Shown: positions 16,621 to 26,669, counted from the stretch's first letter. The stretch is DNA of 62,453 nt from Gammaproteobacteria bacterium (GCA_029882395.1 JAOUKT010000012.1:1-62453); one strand, 5' to 3'. Notes: generated by a model not told the origin, from the sequence alone. Translations and numbers: made by a program.

Positions 16621-19482
16621 ATGAACGAAAAACAGATGACTATTCTTATTATTGATCAAAACACCTCTGATCAACAACAGATGCTAAAGGCATTCTCTTT
16701 ACAGGACAGCTCGCCCACTCTAATTGCAAAGTCATCGATAACCGAAGCGCTGGGGCATATTCAAAGCTCAATACCCGATATTATTATTAGTGACTATTAC
16801 CTGCCGGATGGGGATGTCACCATCTTGCTCAGCAATTCATTAGTCAGTAAAAAAATCCCGGTCATTATTCTGACCGCGAAGGGTAATGAAAAACTAGCCG
16901 TTGAAGTACTGAAGAATGGCGCGATAGATTACCTTGCTAAAACTGCCGAAGCTTATATTAGCCTGCCCCGCACCATTAAAAGAAACCACAGAGAATGGCT
17001 CAGCCTCAAGCAGAAAGAGCAGATAAAAAAAGACCTCGTTATCAGTGAGGCACGGCTGGCTGAGGCCCAGAATATTGCACAGATGGGCAACTGGGAATGG
17101 AACCTTGCTACTGATGCAGTGTATTGTTCAAATGAAATTTTTACCATACTGGGTACAGACAAAACTGAATTTATAAATGGTTTTGACGATATTTTACGTT
17201 TCGTTCATCAGCACGATCATCAGATGTTAAAGCAGGCGATTAACAATGTGATAAAAAGCAAAATGCCTTTTGTGCTTGAATTCACAATTATTCAACAGCA
17301 TGGCAAAGAAATCACCGTGAAAAGCCAGGGTAAGGCCATTACAAATCATCAGGGAGAAACCACGCACATATCCGGCATACTGCAAGACATCACACACTCC
17401 AATGAAACCTTCAAACAACTTCATTTATTAGCCGCAGCCCTTGAAGCCTCGGTTGACAGCATTATCATCACCGATATCAACGGCAAAGTTGTCTGGGCAA
17501 ACCCGGCAATGAGCAGGCTTAGCGGCTACAAATACACTGAATTAATCAATCAGACGCCGCATTTATGGAACTCATTGAATCAGGATAAAAGTTTATTCGA
17601 CAACCTCTGGAAAACCATTCTTGCTGGCGAAGTCTGGGAAAGTGAGCTTATAAATTGCAAAAAAAGTGGCGAGCAATACCTTGAAGAACAAACCATCACA
17701 TCTGTACTGAATGAGCGCGGCGAAATCAGCCACTTTGTTTCTATCAAACGAGACATTACAAAAAGAAAAGAAAGTGAAGCAAAAAACTTACAGGCGGCGC
17801 ATGTCTTTGAACACAGTATTGAAGGTATATTAATTTGCGACAGCCTCAACACTATCATCAGGGTCAATCCCGCCTTTACTAAAATAACCGGCTACAACGA
17901 ACACGACATTATTGGTAAAAAACCCAATATTTTAAAATCCGGAAATCATGAAGACTGTTTTTATCAGGACATGTGGCAGCAGATAAATACAAGCGGTGTC
18001 TGGCAAGGTGAAATATGGAACCGCAGGAAAAACGGTGAGATATACCCTGAGCTACTGACAATAAGCACTTTAAAAGATAACGCTGATAATATTATTGAAT
18101 ACATTGCAATCTTCGCCGACATTACAGAAAGAAAACAGGATGCAGAGCAGATCCGAAAACTGGCTTTTTATGACACGCTGACCAACCTGCCAAACCGTGT
18201 ACTCAGTCATGAAATTCTCAAAAACACCCTGTCACTGAGAGAGTCAGACAGTGAGCTGATCGGCATTCTTAATATTGATATCGACCGTTTTTTCAATATC
18301 AATGAAACCATGGGCCATGATGCAGGTGACAAACTACTGCAAATCATCGCCAGGAGAATCATACGCTGTAATAACGAGATAGATAAAATTGCCAGAATCA
18401 GCAGCGATGAATTTATCGTTATTTGTCCCGATATATCGGCCCCTGGTCAACTGGCAAAAAAAGCCCAGGAGATACTGGACAGTATTGCGAAACCGATCAT
18501 GCTCAACAAACATGAAGTATTTATTACCGCCAGCATAGGTATCTCCATCGCGCCGACAGACAGTGACAATGAGGCGATGCTGTTCAGGCATGCCGAATCA
18601 GCAAGAAAGCATGCCAAGCATGACGGCAACAGCTTCCAGTTTTTCAATGATGAAGTCGACACCCAGGGTTTTGAACAACTGGCCATGAAAAGTAGCTTAC
18701 GCCGGGCTCTAGAAAGAAATGAATTTAAGCTCTACTATCAACCGCAAATTGATCTCAGATCAGGAAAAATCCTCGGTGCTGAATCACTAATTCGCTGGTT
18801 ACACCCTGACCTTGGCCTGATTTCACCCAGCAAATTCATCCCTATTCTGGAAGAAACCGGGCTGATCATTGAAGTTGGCGAATGGGTCATCAAAACGGCC
18901 TGCCAACAAAACAAAGAATGGCAAAGCAAAGGCATCAGTCCTATTCAGATCGCCGTCAACCTGTCACCAAGACAATTCAGGCAGAACACCCTGATCAGCG
19001 ATATTCAAAAAATATTAGATGAAACCGGGCTTCAGGCACGCTGGCTTGAACTTGAGGTCACAGAAAGCAGCATCATGGACAAACCAGAAGAAGTCGCCAA
19101 GACATTGCAAAACCTGCATAAACTGGGCATTAAAATTTCAATCGATGATTTTGGAACAGGTTACTCTTCTCTCAATTATTTAAAAATATTCCCGATTGAT
19201 ATTTTAAAAATTGATCGCTCCTTTATTCGCGACATCACCTTTGATAAAGACGATGAGACTATTGTTAAAACAATCATAGCCATGGGGCATAACCTGGGCC
19301 TTAAAATTATTGCCGAAGGTGTTGAAGACCAGGAACAACTTGAAATTCTCAAACAATATGATTGTGAATTATACCAGGGCTTCTACTGCAGCAAACCTGT
19401 TGCGGCAGAAGACTTTGAACAACTGTTAATTGATAACCACCGGTCACTCAAACGAACGATAACAGCCGCAGATAAAACCTAA
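16621..19482 (+). CDS. Response regulator-PAS-GGDEF-EAL cyclic-di-GMP signalling protein
   Basis: About 953 residues and no membrane segment, so a cytoplasmic sensor-effector. Domains in order: receiver (about 1-120, phospho-acceptor Asp58 in DIIISDYYLPDG), three PAS modules (about 150-255, 265-380, 390-500), GGDEF (about 510-670) and EAL (about 690-940). The cyclase signature is SSDEF instead of GGDEF, so that domain is probably inactive or regulatory. The EAL domain keeps the catalytic pattern (GAESLIRW, NLSPRQF, ELEVTES, DDFGTGYSSL, KIDRSF, AEGVE) and is probably an active phosphodiesterase. The ATG at 16621 is preferred; a TTG at 16600 is in frame. Monocistronic. Confidence 0.93.
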   Translation: MNEKQMTILIIDQNTSDQQQMLKAFSLQDSSPTLIAKSSITEALGHIQSSIPDIIISDYYLPDGDVTILLSNSLVSKKIPVIILTAKGNEKLAVEVLKNGAIDYLAKTAEAYISLPRTIKRNHREWLSLKQKEQIKKDLVISEARLAEAQNIAQMGNWEWNLATDAVYCSNEIFTILGTDKTEFINGFDDILRFVHQHDHQMLKQAINNVIKSKMPFVLEFTIIQQHGKEITVKSQGKAITNHQGETTHISGILQDITHSNETFKQLHLLAAALEASVDSIIITDINGKVVWANPAMSRLSGYKYTELINQTPHLWNSLNQDKSLFDNLWKTILAGEVWESELINCKKSGEQYLEEQTITSVLNERGEISHFVSIKRDITKRKESEAKNLQAAHVFEHSIEGILICDSLNTIIRVNPAFTKITGYNEHDIIGKKPNILKSGNHEDCFYQDMWQQINTSGVWQGEIWNRRKNGEIYPELLTISTLKDNADNIIEYIAIFADITERKQDAEQIRKLAFYDTLTNLPNRVLSHEILKNTLSLRESDSELIGILNIDIDRFFNINETMGHDAGDKLLQIIARRIIRCNNEIDKIARISSDEFIVICPDISAPGQLAKKAQEILDSIAKPIMLNKHEVFITASIGISIAPTDSDNEAMLFRHAESARKHAKHDGNSFQFFNDEVDTQGFEQLAMKSSLRRALERNEFKLYYQPQIDLRSGKILGAESLIRWLHPDLGLISPSKFIPILEETGLIIEVGEWVIKTACQQNKEWQSKGISPIQIAVNLSPRQFRQNTLISDIQKILDETGLQARWLELEVTESSIMDKPEEVAKTLQNLHKLGIKISIDDFGTGYSSLNYLKIFPIDILKIDRSFIRDITFDKDDETIVKTIIAMGHNLGLKIIAEGVEDQEQLEILKQYDCELYQGFYCSKPVAAEDFEQLLIDNHRSLKRTITAADKT

Positions 19483-19830
19483 CTGTCTGCTAGTGATCGA
19501 AAATAGTCAAAGCAAGCCGACAGATAATGCCAAACACTATGCAGCCCTGCATCGTACCGAATTATCTGAAGATGTGCAGACAACACACTTGCATCGTAAC
19601 GCCAGCTACCAGGAAAACTGGAAAAAAACGTCATAAGTAAACTCAGTGGGCTTTGTATATTTATTTGGCTCAGAAGCAGACATTAGCTGCTGCATCGCTG
19701 GTCTGTGTTCGCTGCGCGCTCTTAGACTCGAACCGCTACCTTTTATTATCAAAGCCTCGAACTTCTGTTTTTCTTTTATGCAATAAAAAAGCCCTCATAA
19801 GTAAAACTCAGAGGGCTTTATCTATTTATT
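19483..19830. other. Gene-poor region with a decayed duplication of the tRNA-Ser downstream sequence
   Basis: 19632-19669 is a degenerate direct copy of 19796-19834, which is the tRNA-Ser terminator arm and the spacer up to the tRNA 3' end. The similarity fades into the tRNA itself (AGAAG-AG--ATT). A 47-codon open frame at 19493-19636 (GTG start, ending NWKKTS) has protein-like composition but no recognised family. Confidence 0.5.
19784..19819 (-). terminator. Rho-independent terminator of tRNA-Ser
   Basis: On the minus strand AAAGCCCTC pairs with GAGGGCTTT across a 14-base loop and is followed by a T-rich stretch. It begins about 12 bases after the tRNA 3' end. Confidence 0.85.
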
Positions 19831-19920
19831 TGGCGGAGAAGGAGGGATTCGAACCCTCGATACGAATCAACGTATACACACTTTCCAGGCGTGCTCCTTC
19901 GGCCACTCGGACACTTCTCC
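19831..19920 (-). tRNA. tRNA-Ser (anticodon GGA)
   Basis: A 90-base class II tRNA with a long variable arm (TATACG...CGTATC). The acceptor stem is GGAGAAG/CTTCTCC, the anticodon loop CTGGAAA gives GGA, the T loop is TTCGAAT and the CCA is encoded. A TAGAAT box with a TG extension followed by CGCGC lies about 110 bases upstream (20035-20043) and may be its promoter. Confidence 0.96.
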
Positions 19921-20310
19921 ACAATACCTGACAGTCTGTCACAACAGGCTCAGATGCAGCCAAAGCGCCCGCAGCAACAAGCCAAATGATTTTTAAGCTA
20001 TTGATTTTATAAGCATAAATCAGTCAGGAGCGCGATTCTAACATAGATTGAATTCCATTAGGGCATTTTATTAACATTTCACCGGATCGGGTTTTTAAAA
20101 CGGCAATATAAGCCGTCATCCGATAAGTGGTAAACAAAAAAAAAGTACAGACTTAATTCAGGTTTATCAATAAATACAGATACTTAAGCCACATTTACAA
20201 TGTCATTTATGCGTCAAATACTTTATCACCGCTACTCTTTTACACCGATCTATGACAAATTATCACAATAGGCTGGTAAAATATAATAACAGCAGACGCG
20301 GAAGCAATAT
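19921..20310. other. Intergenic region between tRNA-Ser and mltF
   Basis: AT-rich and without a credible gene on either strand. It holds the probable tRNA-Ser promoter region near 20035-20043 (minus strand; weak -35) and, at its right end, a GGAAG ribosome-binding element for mltF. No other structure was seen. Confidence 0.6.
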
Positions 20311-21753
20311 ATGCAGCTATTCGAGAACCGAACTCAATGTTTTAAGATTGGCATAGGGCTTTTAACCACTTTCCTGACCGTGCTTCTCTTCTTTAACTTC
20401 ATCCCTAATTTAGCCTTTAACCAGCTAGAAAAGGTCCTTTCCCGGGGTGAACTCACCGTTATCACCAGAAACAGCCCAACTACCTTTTATGAAACCACTG
20501 ACGGTGATACCGGGCTTGAATATGACCTGATCAAAGGCTTTGCTGATTCTCTGGGTGTTAAATTCAAAATTGTGATAGCCAACAAGTTTAACGACATTTT
20601 GCCGACGGTGACTAATGGCCATGCTGATTTTGCTGCTGCCGGGTTAAGCATTACTGACGAACGATTGAAAATCGTCAAATTTACCCCTTCTTATCAGGAA
20701 GTAAAACAACAGGTCATATACCACCGTAATAATATAAGACCAAAAACACTGGAAGACCTTTTTAATAAACATATTGAAATTGTTTCAGGCAGCAGTCATT
20801 CTCACAATTTAAGAAACATTGCAAAGCAGAACTCAGAGCTGAGCTGGACAGATACAGAAACCGCAGACAGTGACCAGCTACTTTATCTGGTTGCTCAAAA
20901 ACTGATTGATAATACCATATCAGACTCTAATGAATTTATGATATACAGGCACTTTTTCCCTGAGCTTGATGTTGCCTTTGATATAAGCGAGCCTGAAAAG
21001 CTCGCGTGGGCCTTTCCTAAAAGCAATGATGACAGCCTGTTTAAGGCGGCCAGTGATTACCTGATTAAAATCAAAAATAATGGCACTTTAAAACAGATAA
21101 TTGAGCGCCATTATGGCCACACTGAAAAATTTGATTATGTAGGCGTACGCCGATTTGTTCGGCATATTTCTACTCGGCTTAAGTTTTATAAATCACACTT
21201 TATTAACGCAGCCGAGAAAAATAATCTTGACTGGAAACTATTAGCCGCAGCTGGTTATCAGGAATCACACTGGAATACACGCGCCATTTCACCAACAGGC
21301 GTACGCGGCATTATGATGCTAACCCGCAGAACAGCCGGTCAGTTAGGTGTTAAAAACAGACTCAATGCAAAAAGCAGTATATTTGGCGGCGCCAAGTATC
21401 TTTCACATCTGATAAGCCGTATGGATGAAGACATTCCCGAGCCCGACCGCACCTGGATGGCACTGGCTTCATATAATGTTGGTTTTGGTCACCTGGCAGA
21501 TGCAAGAAAGATTACCGAAAAGCTGGGCAAAGACCCCAATAAATGGATCGACGTTAAATCATCTTTACCATTACTGGCTCAACGACGCTGGTATAAAAAG
21601 ACAAAATACGGCTATGCACGAGGATGGGAGCCGGTAAAATATGTCGAAAACATACGCAGTTATTATGATTTATTGAGCTGGGAAATAAACAAGTCTAAGC
21701 CGGCGGCTGTTCCTGAACCGGCATCCATGAAGATTATGCCCAATATCCTCTAG
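20311..21753 (+). CDS. mltF: Membrane-bound lytic murein transglycosylase F
   Basis: 480 residues. An N-terminal membrane segment (about 11-33) exports the protein. A periplasmic solute-binding (SBP_bac_3-like) domain covers about 42-270 and regulates activity in this family. The SLT catalytic domain follows (about 300-450) with catalytic Glu318 in YQESHWN and the GVRGIMMLTRRTA motif. It cleaves peptidoglycan glycan strands with 1,6-anhydro product formation. The family motif is usually GLMMLT; here it reads GIMMLT. Single gene with its own GGAAG site, convergent with the chemotaxis operon. Confidence 0.93.
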   Translation: MQLFENRTQCFKIGIGLLTTFLTVLLFFNFIPNLAFNQLEKVLSRGELTVITRNSPTTFYETTDGDTGLEYDLIKGFADSLGVKFKIVIANKFNDILPTVTNGHADFAAAGLSITDERLKIVKFTPSYQEVKQQVIYHRNNIRPKTLEDLFNKHIEIVSGSSHSHNLRNIAKQNSELSWTDTETADSDQLLYLVAQKLIDNTISDSNEFMIYRHFFPELDVAFDISEPEKLAWAFPKSNDDSLFKAASDYLIKIKNNGTLKQIIERHYGHTEKFDYVGVRRFVRHISTRLKFYKSHFINAAEKNNLDWKLLAAAGYQESHWNTRAISPTGVRGIMMLTRRTAGQLGVKNRLNAKSSIFGGAKYLSHLISRMDEDIPEPDRTWMALASYNVGFGHLADARKITEKLGKDPNKWIDVKSSLPLLAQRRWYKKTKYGYARGWEPVKYVENIRSYYDLLSWEINKSKPAAVPEPASMKIMPNIL

Positions 21754-21790
21754 ACTGCGTTGTTTCAGCTTTTGAGGATGATATTCCAGT

Positions 21791-22096
21791 TTAGGAAATG
21801 CTGAATAATTTATCGAAATTTGCAATCTGCAGGATATTTTTCACTTCTGCGTTGGCATTGATGATTTTTATATCACCGCCTAATGTGCCGGAATGCTCTT
21901 TTAATAACAAGATCATACCTAACGCTGAACTATCCATATATTCCGTATTGGTCATATCCAGAACAAATGATGTACCCGCTTCACTTGCGCCTCGGTAAGC
22001 ATCACGAAATTCATGATGTGAACTGAAGTCGAATCGTCCATCAATTTTGATGGTGATATCTTTTCCACTTTCAGATTTATCTGTAACAATTGACAT
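21791..22096 (-). CDS. STAS-domain protein (anti-sigma-factor antagonist-like)
   Basis: 101 residues forming a single STAS domain. The central motif LDMTNTEYMDSSALGMILLLKEH carries the serine pair that is phosphorylated in SpoIIAA-type antagonists. It starts 12 bases after the preceding receptor-like gene and is the last gene of the chemotaxis operon. No anti-sigma kinase or PP2C phosphatase is visible nearby, so its partner is unknown; a role in the chemosensory complex is inferred. Confidence 0.85.
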   Translation of the reverse strand: MSIVTDKSESGKDITIKIDGRFDFSSHHEFRDAYRGASEAGTSFVLDMTNTEYMDSSALGMILLLKEHSGTLGGDIKIINANAEVKNILQIANFDKLFSIS

Positions 22097-22108
22097 TTCT
22101 TACTCCAC

Positions 22109-23323
22109 TTAAAATAACTCTATGACACCTTCTGACATATTATCCTGCTGAACTTTCTTTCTGGCATTTTGGCTGATTTCATTCAATTCAGCTTGTAATA
22201 TTTTATTGGTAGATAATAACACTTCAATCAGCTTTTCCGGATCATTATCTTCAAACTGTATATCCAGCAATTGAGTATACATGATTTCAAAACCGCTGCT
22301 CAACTGACCTAAATGTGAATGAATATATTCACATAACTGCCGACTAATATCCTCAAACTGAAGAGCCTGAATCGCAAGATTTACTCCCTGTTCAATATTT
22401 TCAGTGATTCTGCTGACTTCAGACAATTTCGTCGCGATAAATACATTCATCTCGTTCAAACTATCAAGCATCTCTTCAACGCGATCTTTTGACTGTATAG
22501 CCACACTCATATCTTTAGATGCAATATCAGCAATTATTTGCTGCGCCGTCGTCATATCAGCAACGGAACGCTGTACAGCAATCTTTATTTTTTCATTAAA
22601 TTCATTAGAGCGTATTGAAAGCGCCCTTACTTCAGAAGCCACGACAGCAAAACCACGACCGGCATCCCCGGCACGAGCAGCTTCAATAGCTGCATTCAAT
22701 GCCAGCAGGTTTGTCTGATCTGCAATGGTCTTGGTATCTGCCAGCAGGCTGTTGATCTCATTCATATTAAGCACCATATCATCGATAGTGTGCACCATAA
22801 CCATGCTTTCTTTACTCACATTAACAATGTGACTGATGAAATAATTGAGGATCTCGTCAGTTTCAGTGGCAAATTGTTTAATCGTTAAGCGGCCCGACCC
22901 ATCTGTATCCGCATCACTCATATTAACAATCAAACTCATGATCAGCTGTTCCTGCGAGCGGGCTTCCAGGCTAAGTGTCGAGAAGCTGTTAGCCAGATCT
23001 GCTACAGCATCCGAGACTATATTGCCCACCTGTTGAGAGCTGCCCTTTAACGCATTAAGCTCTCCGGATATTAACTTTGTTAACCCCGCAACCTGATCGT
23101 TAACATCAGCTATACCAGCACTGCCTCCGGAAACTGTTGGCCCAACTTGCAGCGATTGATTTAGTTTGAACTGAACAATAAAACCATTCACAAGCCAACA
23201 GAGAAAAACAATTAGCAGTGATATAAGACTGTATGTGAAATCACTGAAAACAGCACCATATAACAATACAAAAATACTAATGAGAATAGCAAAAGCGTAT
23301 TTTTGTAAAATTGCAATAAACAA
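22109..23323 (-). CDS. Receptor-like protein with MCP signalling domain, no periplasmic sensor
   Basis: 404 residues. Two adjacent hydrophobic helices at the N-terminus (about 7-50) with no room for a periplasmic domain, then a long helical region. The MCP hairpin tip is recognisable but diverged ([40 protein letters not shown]). The C-terminal 130 residues differ from a normal adaptation bundle. It could sense an intracellular or membrane signal, or act as a structural member of the array. It lies between cheB and the STAS gene in the operon. Confidence 0.8.
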   Translation of the reverse strand: MFIAILQKYAFAILISIFVLLYGAVFSDFTYSLISLLIVFLCWLVNGFIVQFKLNQSLQVGPTVSGGSAGIADVNDQVAGLTKLISGELNALKGSSQQVGNIVSDAVADLANSFSTLSLEARSQEQLIMSLIVNMSDADTDGSGRLTIKQFATETDEILNYFISHIVNVSKESMVMVHTIDDMVLNMNEINSLLADTKTIADQTNLLALNAAIEAARAGDAGRGFAVVASEVRALSIRSNEFNEKIKIAVQRSVADMTTAQQIIADIASKDMSVAIQSKDRVEEMLDSLNEMNVFIATKLSEVSRITENIEQGVNLAIQALQFEDISRQLCEYIHSHLGQLSSGFEIMYTQLLDIQFEDNDPEKLIEVLLSTNKILQAELNEISQNARKKVQQDNMSEGVIELF

Positions 23324-23339
23324 ATGAACACCGTCCCTG

Positions 23340-24434
23340 TTATTTCACTGTGTTTTTTCTGGCATATTTGAGGATTTCTTTTGCGACATTTTCCAGCGCA
23401 GCCTCCTGATGAACCGCTCCTATATTGACAGCAGCCCCCGGCATGCCCCAGACAACTGAGGTTTTTTCGTCTTGTGCAATATTAAATGCACCGGCCTGTT
23501 TCATTTCCAGCAAACCCTGGGCGCCATCAGCTCCCATGCCTGTGAGCATGATGCCCATGGCATTGGGGCCCGCACTTAGCGCTACTGAGCGAAACAACAC
23601 ATCAACACTGGGTTTGTGCCGGTTAACTTCAGGCCCGTCGTTTAACTCACAAATGTATTTTGCCCCTGTTCTCTTTATGATCAGGTGTCTGTCACCGGGA
23701 GCAAGGTAAGCATGCCCTGGCAGAATCTGATCGCCATCTCTGGCTTCTCGAACCGTAAGACTCGAATATTCATTTAAACGTTTGGCAAAACTGGAACTGA
23801 ATGTGCCGGGTATGTGCTGGGCGATAACGATTCCAGGTACATCTGAAGGCAGCGCCATTAGCACTTCCTTGACAGCCTCTGTTCCGCCCGTGGAAGCACC
23901 GATTGCAATAAATTTATCAGTAGTATTTTTAATACCGCTTTTAGTAGCACCTTTAAGAATAGCGTCAGCAGAAAGCTTTGGCGAAATCTTCATGTTTTCA
24001 AAATTCTTAATACGTCTTTCTATTTTGCTGACTTTAACGGTTGATGCCGTGATGACTTTTTCGATAATATCCTTTGCATAATCATTTAATGAGTGTTCGA
24101 AATCAGCCTTAGGTTTAGGGATATAATCTATAGCGCCACTTTCAAGGGCTTCCAGCGTGACATCAGCACCATCCTCGGTCAGAGTTGATATCATCACTAC
24201 CGGTGTAGGTCGCAAACGCATCAGGTTTTTGAGGAATGTGACCCCGTCCATCCTGGGCATTTCAACATCAAGTGTTATAACATCAGGGTTCAGCTGTTTA
24301 ATTTTATCACGAGCAATAATCGGATCTGCTGCCGTACCCACGACTTCAATTTTTGGGCTTGATGATAATATTTCAGTTAATAGTTTGCGCATTAATGCTG
24401 CATCATCAACTATCAAAACTTTTATCTTCGACAT
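23340..24434 (-). CDS. cheB: Chemotaxis protein-glutamate methylesterase/deamidase CheB
   Basis: 364 residues. Receiver domain at about 1-120 with phospho-acceptor Asp56 ([14 protein letters not shown]), a linker, then the methylesterase domain at about 170-360 with Ser181 in GASTGGTEA, His207 in [10 protein letters not shown] and the aspartate in GMGADGAQG completing the triad. It removes methyl groups from receptors to reset signalling. It follows cheD by 14 bases. Confidence 0.97.
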   Translation of the reverse strand: MSKIKVLIVDDAALMRKLLTEILSSSPKIEVVGTAADPIIARDKIKQLNPDVITLDVEMPRMDGVTFLKNLMRLRPTPVVMISTLTEDGADVTLEALESGAIDYIPKPKADFEHSLNDYAKDIIEKVITASTVKVSKIERRIKNFENMKISPKLSADAILKGATKSGIKNTTDKFIAIGASTGGTEAVKEVLMALPSDVPGIVIAQHIPGTFSSSFAKRLNEYSSLTVREARDGDQILPGHAYLAPGDRHLIIKRTGAKYICELNDGPEVNRHKPSVDVLFRSVALSAGPNAMGIMLTGMGADGAQGLLEMKQAGAFNIAQDEKTSVVWGMPGAAVNIGAVHQEAALENVAKEILKYARKNTVK

Positions 24435-24448
24435 GATTTTAGTCTCTA

Positions 24449-25078
24449 TTAAAACAATTCAATATCACTCACCACAGGTGCATGCTGTATTTCATCGCGA
24501 TATTTATTTTCTCTGCTGATAATCGTTTGATTATGTAATTTTTTGAGCTTCTTGACTTTAGCGATCCCGCTTAATGGAAAATAATTAACTTTTCTTGGGT
24601 ATATATCACCGACATCCTCAGATAAAATAGAAAAGCGTTCTGTTTTCAAATAATCAAAAACAAAATCAATATTTTTTTTGCCAATATCCATTTTCATATC
24701 AAGCACCTTGCCGCCGCCAAAAACCTTAAACTCAAGGTTTCTGCGCTCTCCGCCGTAGTGCAAAATATCATTGATCAAATGTTCCATCGCATAGTTTCCA
24801 TAGCGGGCAGCATCACTGACAATACTGCCACCCATACTATTATCCTTTGGCAACATAAAATGATTCATACCACCCACACCGTTCTTTGCATCGCGAATAC
24901 AAACCGATATACATGAACCCAATACAGTAGTAATCAACTCATTGGTTACAGATACGTAATACTCACCCGGCAGTATCTTTGCGGCCACACAGTTATTTGT
25001 TTTATCCCAATAACGTTTAACACCCTCAAATTCAGGCAATGCTTTATGTAAACGGTGTTTATCGCTACTTAATGTCAT
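24449..25078 (-). CDS. cheD: Chemoreceptor glutamine deamidase CheD
   Basis: 209 residues. The catalytic region is clear: [14 protein letters not shown] with the nucleophilic cysteine and GGMNHFMLP with the catalytic histidine. CheD deamidates receptor glutamines. The C-terminus is longer than in minimal CheD proteins. It lies between cheR (1-base gap) and cheB. Confidence 0.95.
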   Translation of the reverse strand: MTLSSDKHRLHKALPEFEGVKRYWDKTNNCVAAKILPGEYYVSVTNELITTVLGSCISVCIRDAKNGVGGMNHFMLPKDNSMGGSIVSDAARYGNYAMEHLINDILHYGGERRNLEFKVFGGGKVLDMKMDIGKKNIDFVFDYLKTERFSILSEDVGDIYPRKVNYFPLSGIAKVKKLKKLHNQTIISRENKYRDEIQHAPVVSDIELF

Positions 25079-25079
25079 C

Positions 25080-25925
25080 TCAAGCCTTTTTCCTATAAAT
25101 GGTATGACCTACTGTCTCAAAATCATTATTCATCGAATGGATTGACTCAGAATGACCAAGAATCAAATAACCACCATCGTTTAATAGATCGTAGTATCGC
25201 TCGATGATATTTTCTTTCGTCGGCCCATCAAAATATATAAATACATTCCGGCAAAATATAACATCGACTTTTTTTGATAACGGCCACTCCTGAATGAGAT
25301 TCAAGCGCTTAAACGAAATCAAATTACGCAGTTTGTCATCAACCCTAACAATGCCTTGATTCTCGCCCCTGCCTTTACTAAACCAGCGACTTTTCCGTGC
25401 TTTTGTTAAGTTGGCAATACGTTGTGATTCATAAACCCCTTCACGTGCAGTATCTAACACCGCTGAATCAATATCTGTTGCAAGAAAAGCGATATTCCAG
25501 TTATCGATATTGACATTTTCAGCCAGTGTAATAGCTATTGAGTACGGTTCCTCACCTGTAGAAGCGGCTGAACACCAGATTCTGAATGATTTTTTATCTG
25601 CATATTTTTCTTTAAGCTCAGGAATAATGTGACTTGCCAAATAATCGAAGTGATAGTTTTCCCGGAAAAAAGACGTCAGATTGGTGGTGATGGAATTTAT
25701 GAAATTAGTGAACTCTTTAGCGTGATTATTTTTAAGATATTTACAGTACTCGGAAAAATCATTCAGTCCAAGAGAGCGAACCCGCTTGGCAATTCTGGCA
25801 TAATACATGTCATATTTGTCATCAGATACCGTTATCCCGGAATAGTCATTCGCGACTCTTCTTAGATAATTAAAGTCCTTTTCTGTAAAGACGTATTCTC
25901 TATCCTGTTTAACGGTAACAGCCAT
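25080..25925 (-). CDS. cheR: Chemotaxis protein methyltransferase CheR
   Basis: 281 residues. The N-terminal helical CheR domain (about 10-75) is followed by the SAM-dependent methyltransferase domain with FRIWCSAASTGEEPYSIA (SAM loop), FLATDIDSAVL and VDVIFCRNVFIYF, the family motifs. It methylates receptor glutamates. The main receptor of this operon ends in a CheR/CheB tether-like pentapeptide. Follows the lysine-rich STAS gene by 3 bases. Confidence 0.97.
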   Translation of the reverse strand: MAVTVKQDREYVFTEKDFNYLRRVANDYSGITVSDDKYDMYYARIAKRVRSLGLNDFSEYCKYLKNNHAKEFTNFINSITTNLTSFFRENYHFDYLASHIIPELKEKYADKKSFRIWCSAASTGEEPYSIAITLAENVNIDNWNIAFLATDIDSAVLDTAREGVYESQRIANLTKARKSRWFSKGRGENQGIVRVDDKLRNLISFKRLNLIQEWPLSKKVDVIFCRNVFIYFDGPTKENIIERYYDLLNDGGYLILGHSESIHSMNNDFETVGHTIYRKKA

Positions 25926-25928
25926 ACA

Positions 25929-26669
25929 TTAACCTGAAATATTCAATAAGTTACTTAAAAAAGACGAAGAAGATAACAATTCAATTTTCTCAGATGCATC
26001 TTTTATAACCAGTTTACAATCACGCTTTTGCAATTCTTTCTGAGTTGCAAAGAGCAGCTGCAAACCTGTCGCATCTATTGTTTCTACTTCACTGGCATCG
26101 ACAATGATATCGCTACTTTTATCAATCACCATCTCGAAATCATGGTAAACCTTATTTATATGCGCAACATTGAAAGCCGCAGGCAGATTGACGACTAATG
26201 CATCTGAGTCGACATCAGAATCCACTGGTGTATTCTCTTCAAACAGTCCCCAGGCAACTCCTTCTCCAACTGGCAAGGCTGAATCGGTTGCTGAATCATC
26301 ATCAGCAGAAAACAGACCCCATGAACCGTCATCACTGTTACTTTCTTCTTCGCTTGAGGCAACGATTGAAGGCTCATCGTCAAATAAGCCCCAGCCTTCA
26401 TCAGCTAGAGCATTTTCATTTTCAACTACAGTAATATCTGGCTTAATGCCTGATACTTTATTGACGGCAGCTTCAGACCCACTGCCTATATCATCAAAAG
26501 ACACGCCGTATTCATTTGCATCTTCGCCCGTTATCCAGGATAAAGGGTCATGACCGAGCTTGGATTTGAACGGGCTTTTTTTAGGTTTGGCCATCACTTT
26601 CTTAGCCGCAGTGCTTTTTTTCTTTGCCGCTACTTTTTTAGTGGTTTTTTTCACTGACTTTTTAGCCAT
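25929..26669 (-). CDS. Lysine-rich, WGLF-repeat STAS protein coupled to ParA
   Basis: 246 residues, not a named family. The first about 37 residues carry 16 lysines (MAKKSVKKTTKKVAAKKKS...), like a histone-type or AlgP-like tail. An acidic, probably disordered middle has three WGLF motifs about 23 residues apart (near 93, 117 and 140), each followed by acidic residues. A STAS domain ends the protein (about 156-246, VDASEVETIDATGLQLLFATQ). Its ATG shares one base with the parA stop (TGATG) behind a strong GGGAGGG, so translation is coupled. A basic N-terminus beside a ParA ATPase suggests a ParA-stimulating partner; this is inference. A TTG at 26672 is in frame. Confidence 0.85.
   Translation of the reverse strand: MAKKSVKKTTKKVAAKKKSTAAKKVMAKPKKSPFKSKLGHDPLSWITGEDANEYGVSFDDIGSGSEAAVNKVSGIKPDITVVENENALADEGWGLFDDEPSIVASSEEESNSDDGSWGLFSADDDSATDSALPVGEGVAWGLFEENTPVDSDVDSDALVVNLPAAFNVAHINKVYHDFEMVIDKSSDIIVDASEVETIDATGLQLLFATQKELQKRDCKLVIKDASEKIELLSSSSFLSNLLNISG

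Noticed and set aside
19653..19931. A 92-codon plus-strand frame over tRNA-Ser
   Set aside because: It runs through the tRNA and its terminator on the opposite strand and contains the reverse of the tRNA as peptide; not a gene.
26570..26669. Lysine-rich N-terminus of the STAS protein as a separate histone-like gene
   Set aside because: The frame is continuous with the WGLF and STAS regions, with no stop or second ribosome site.
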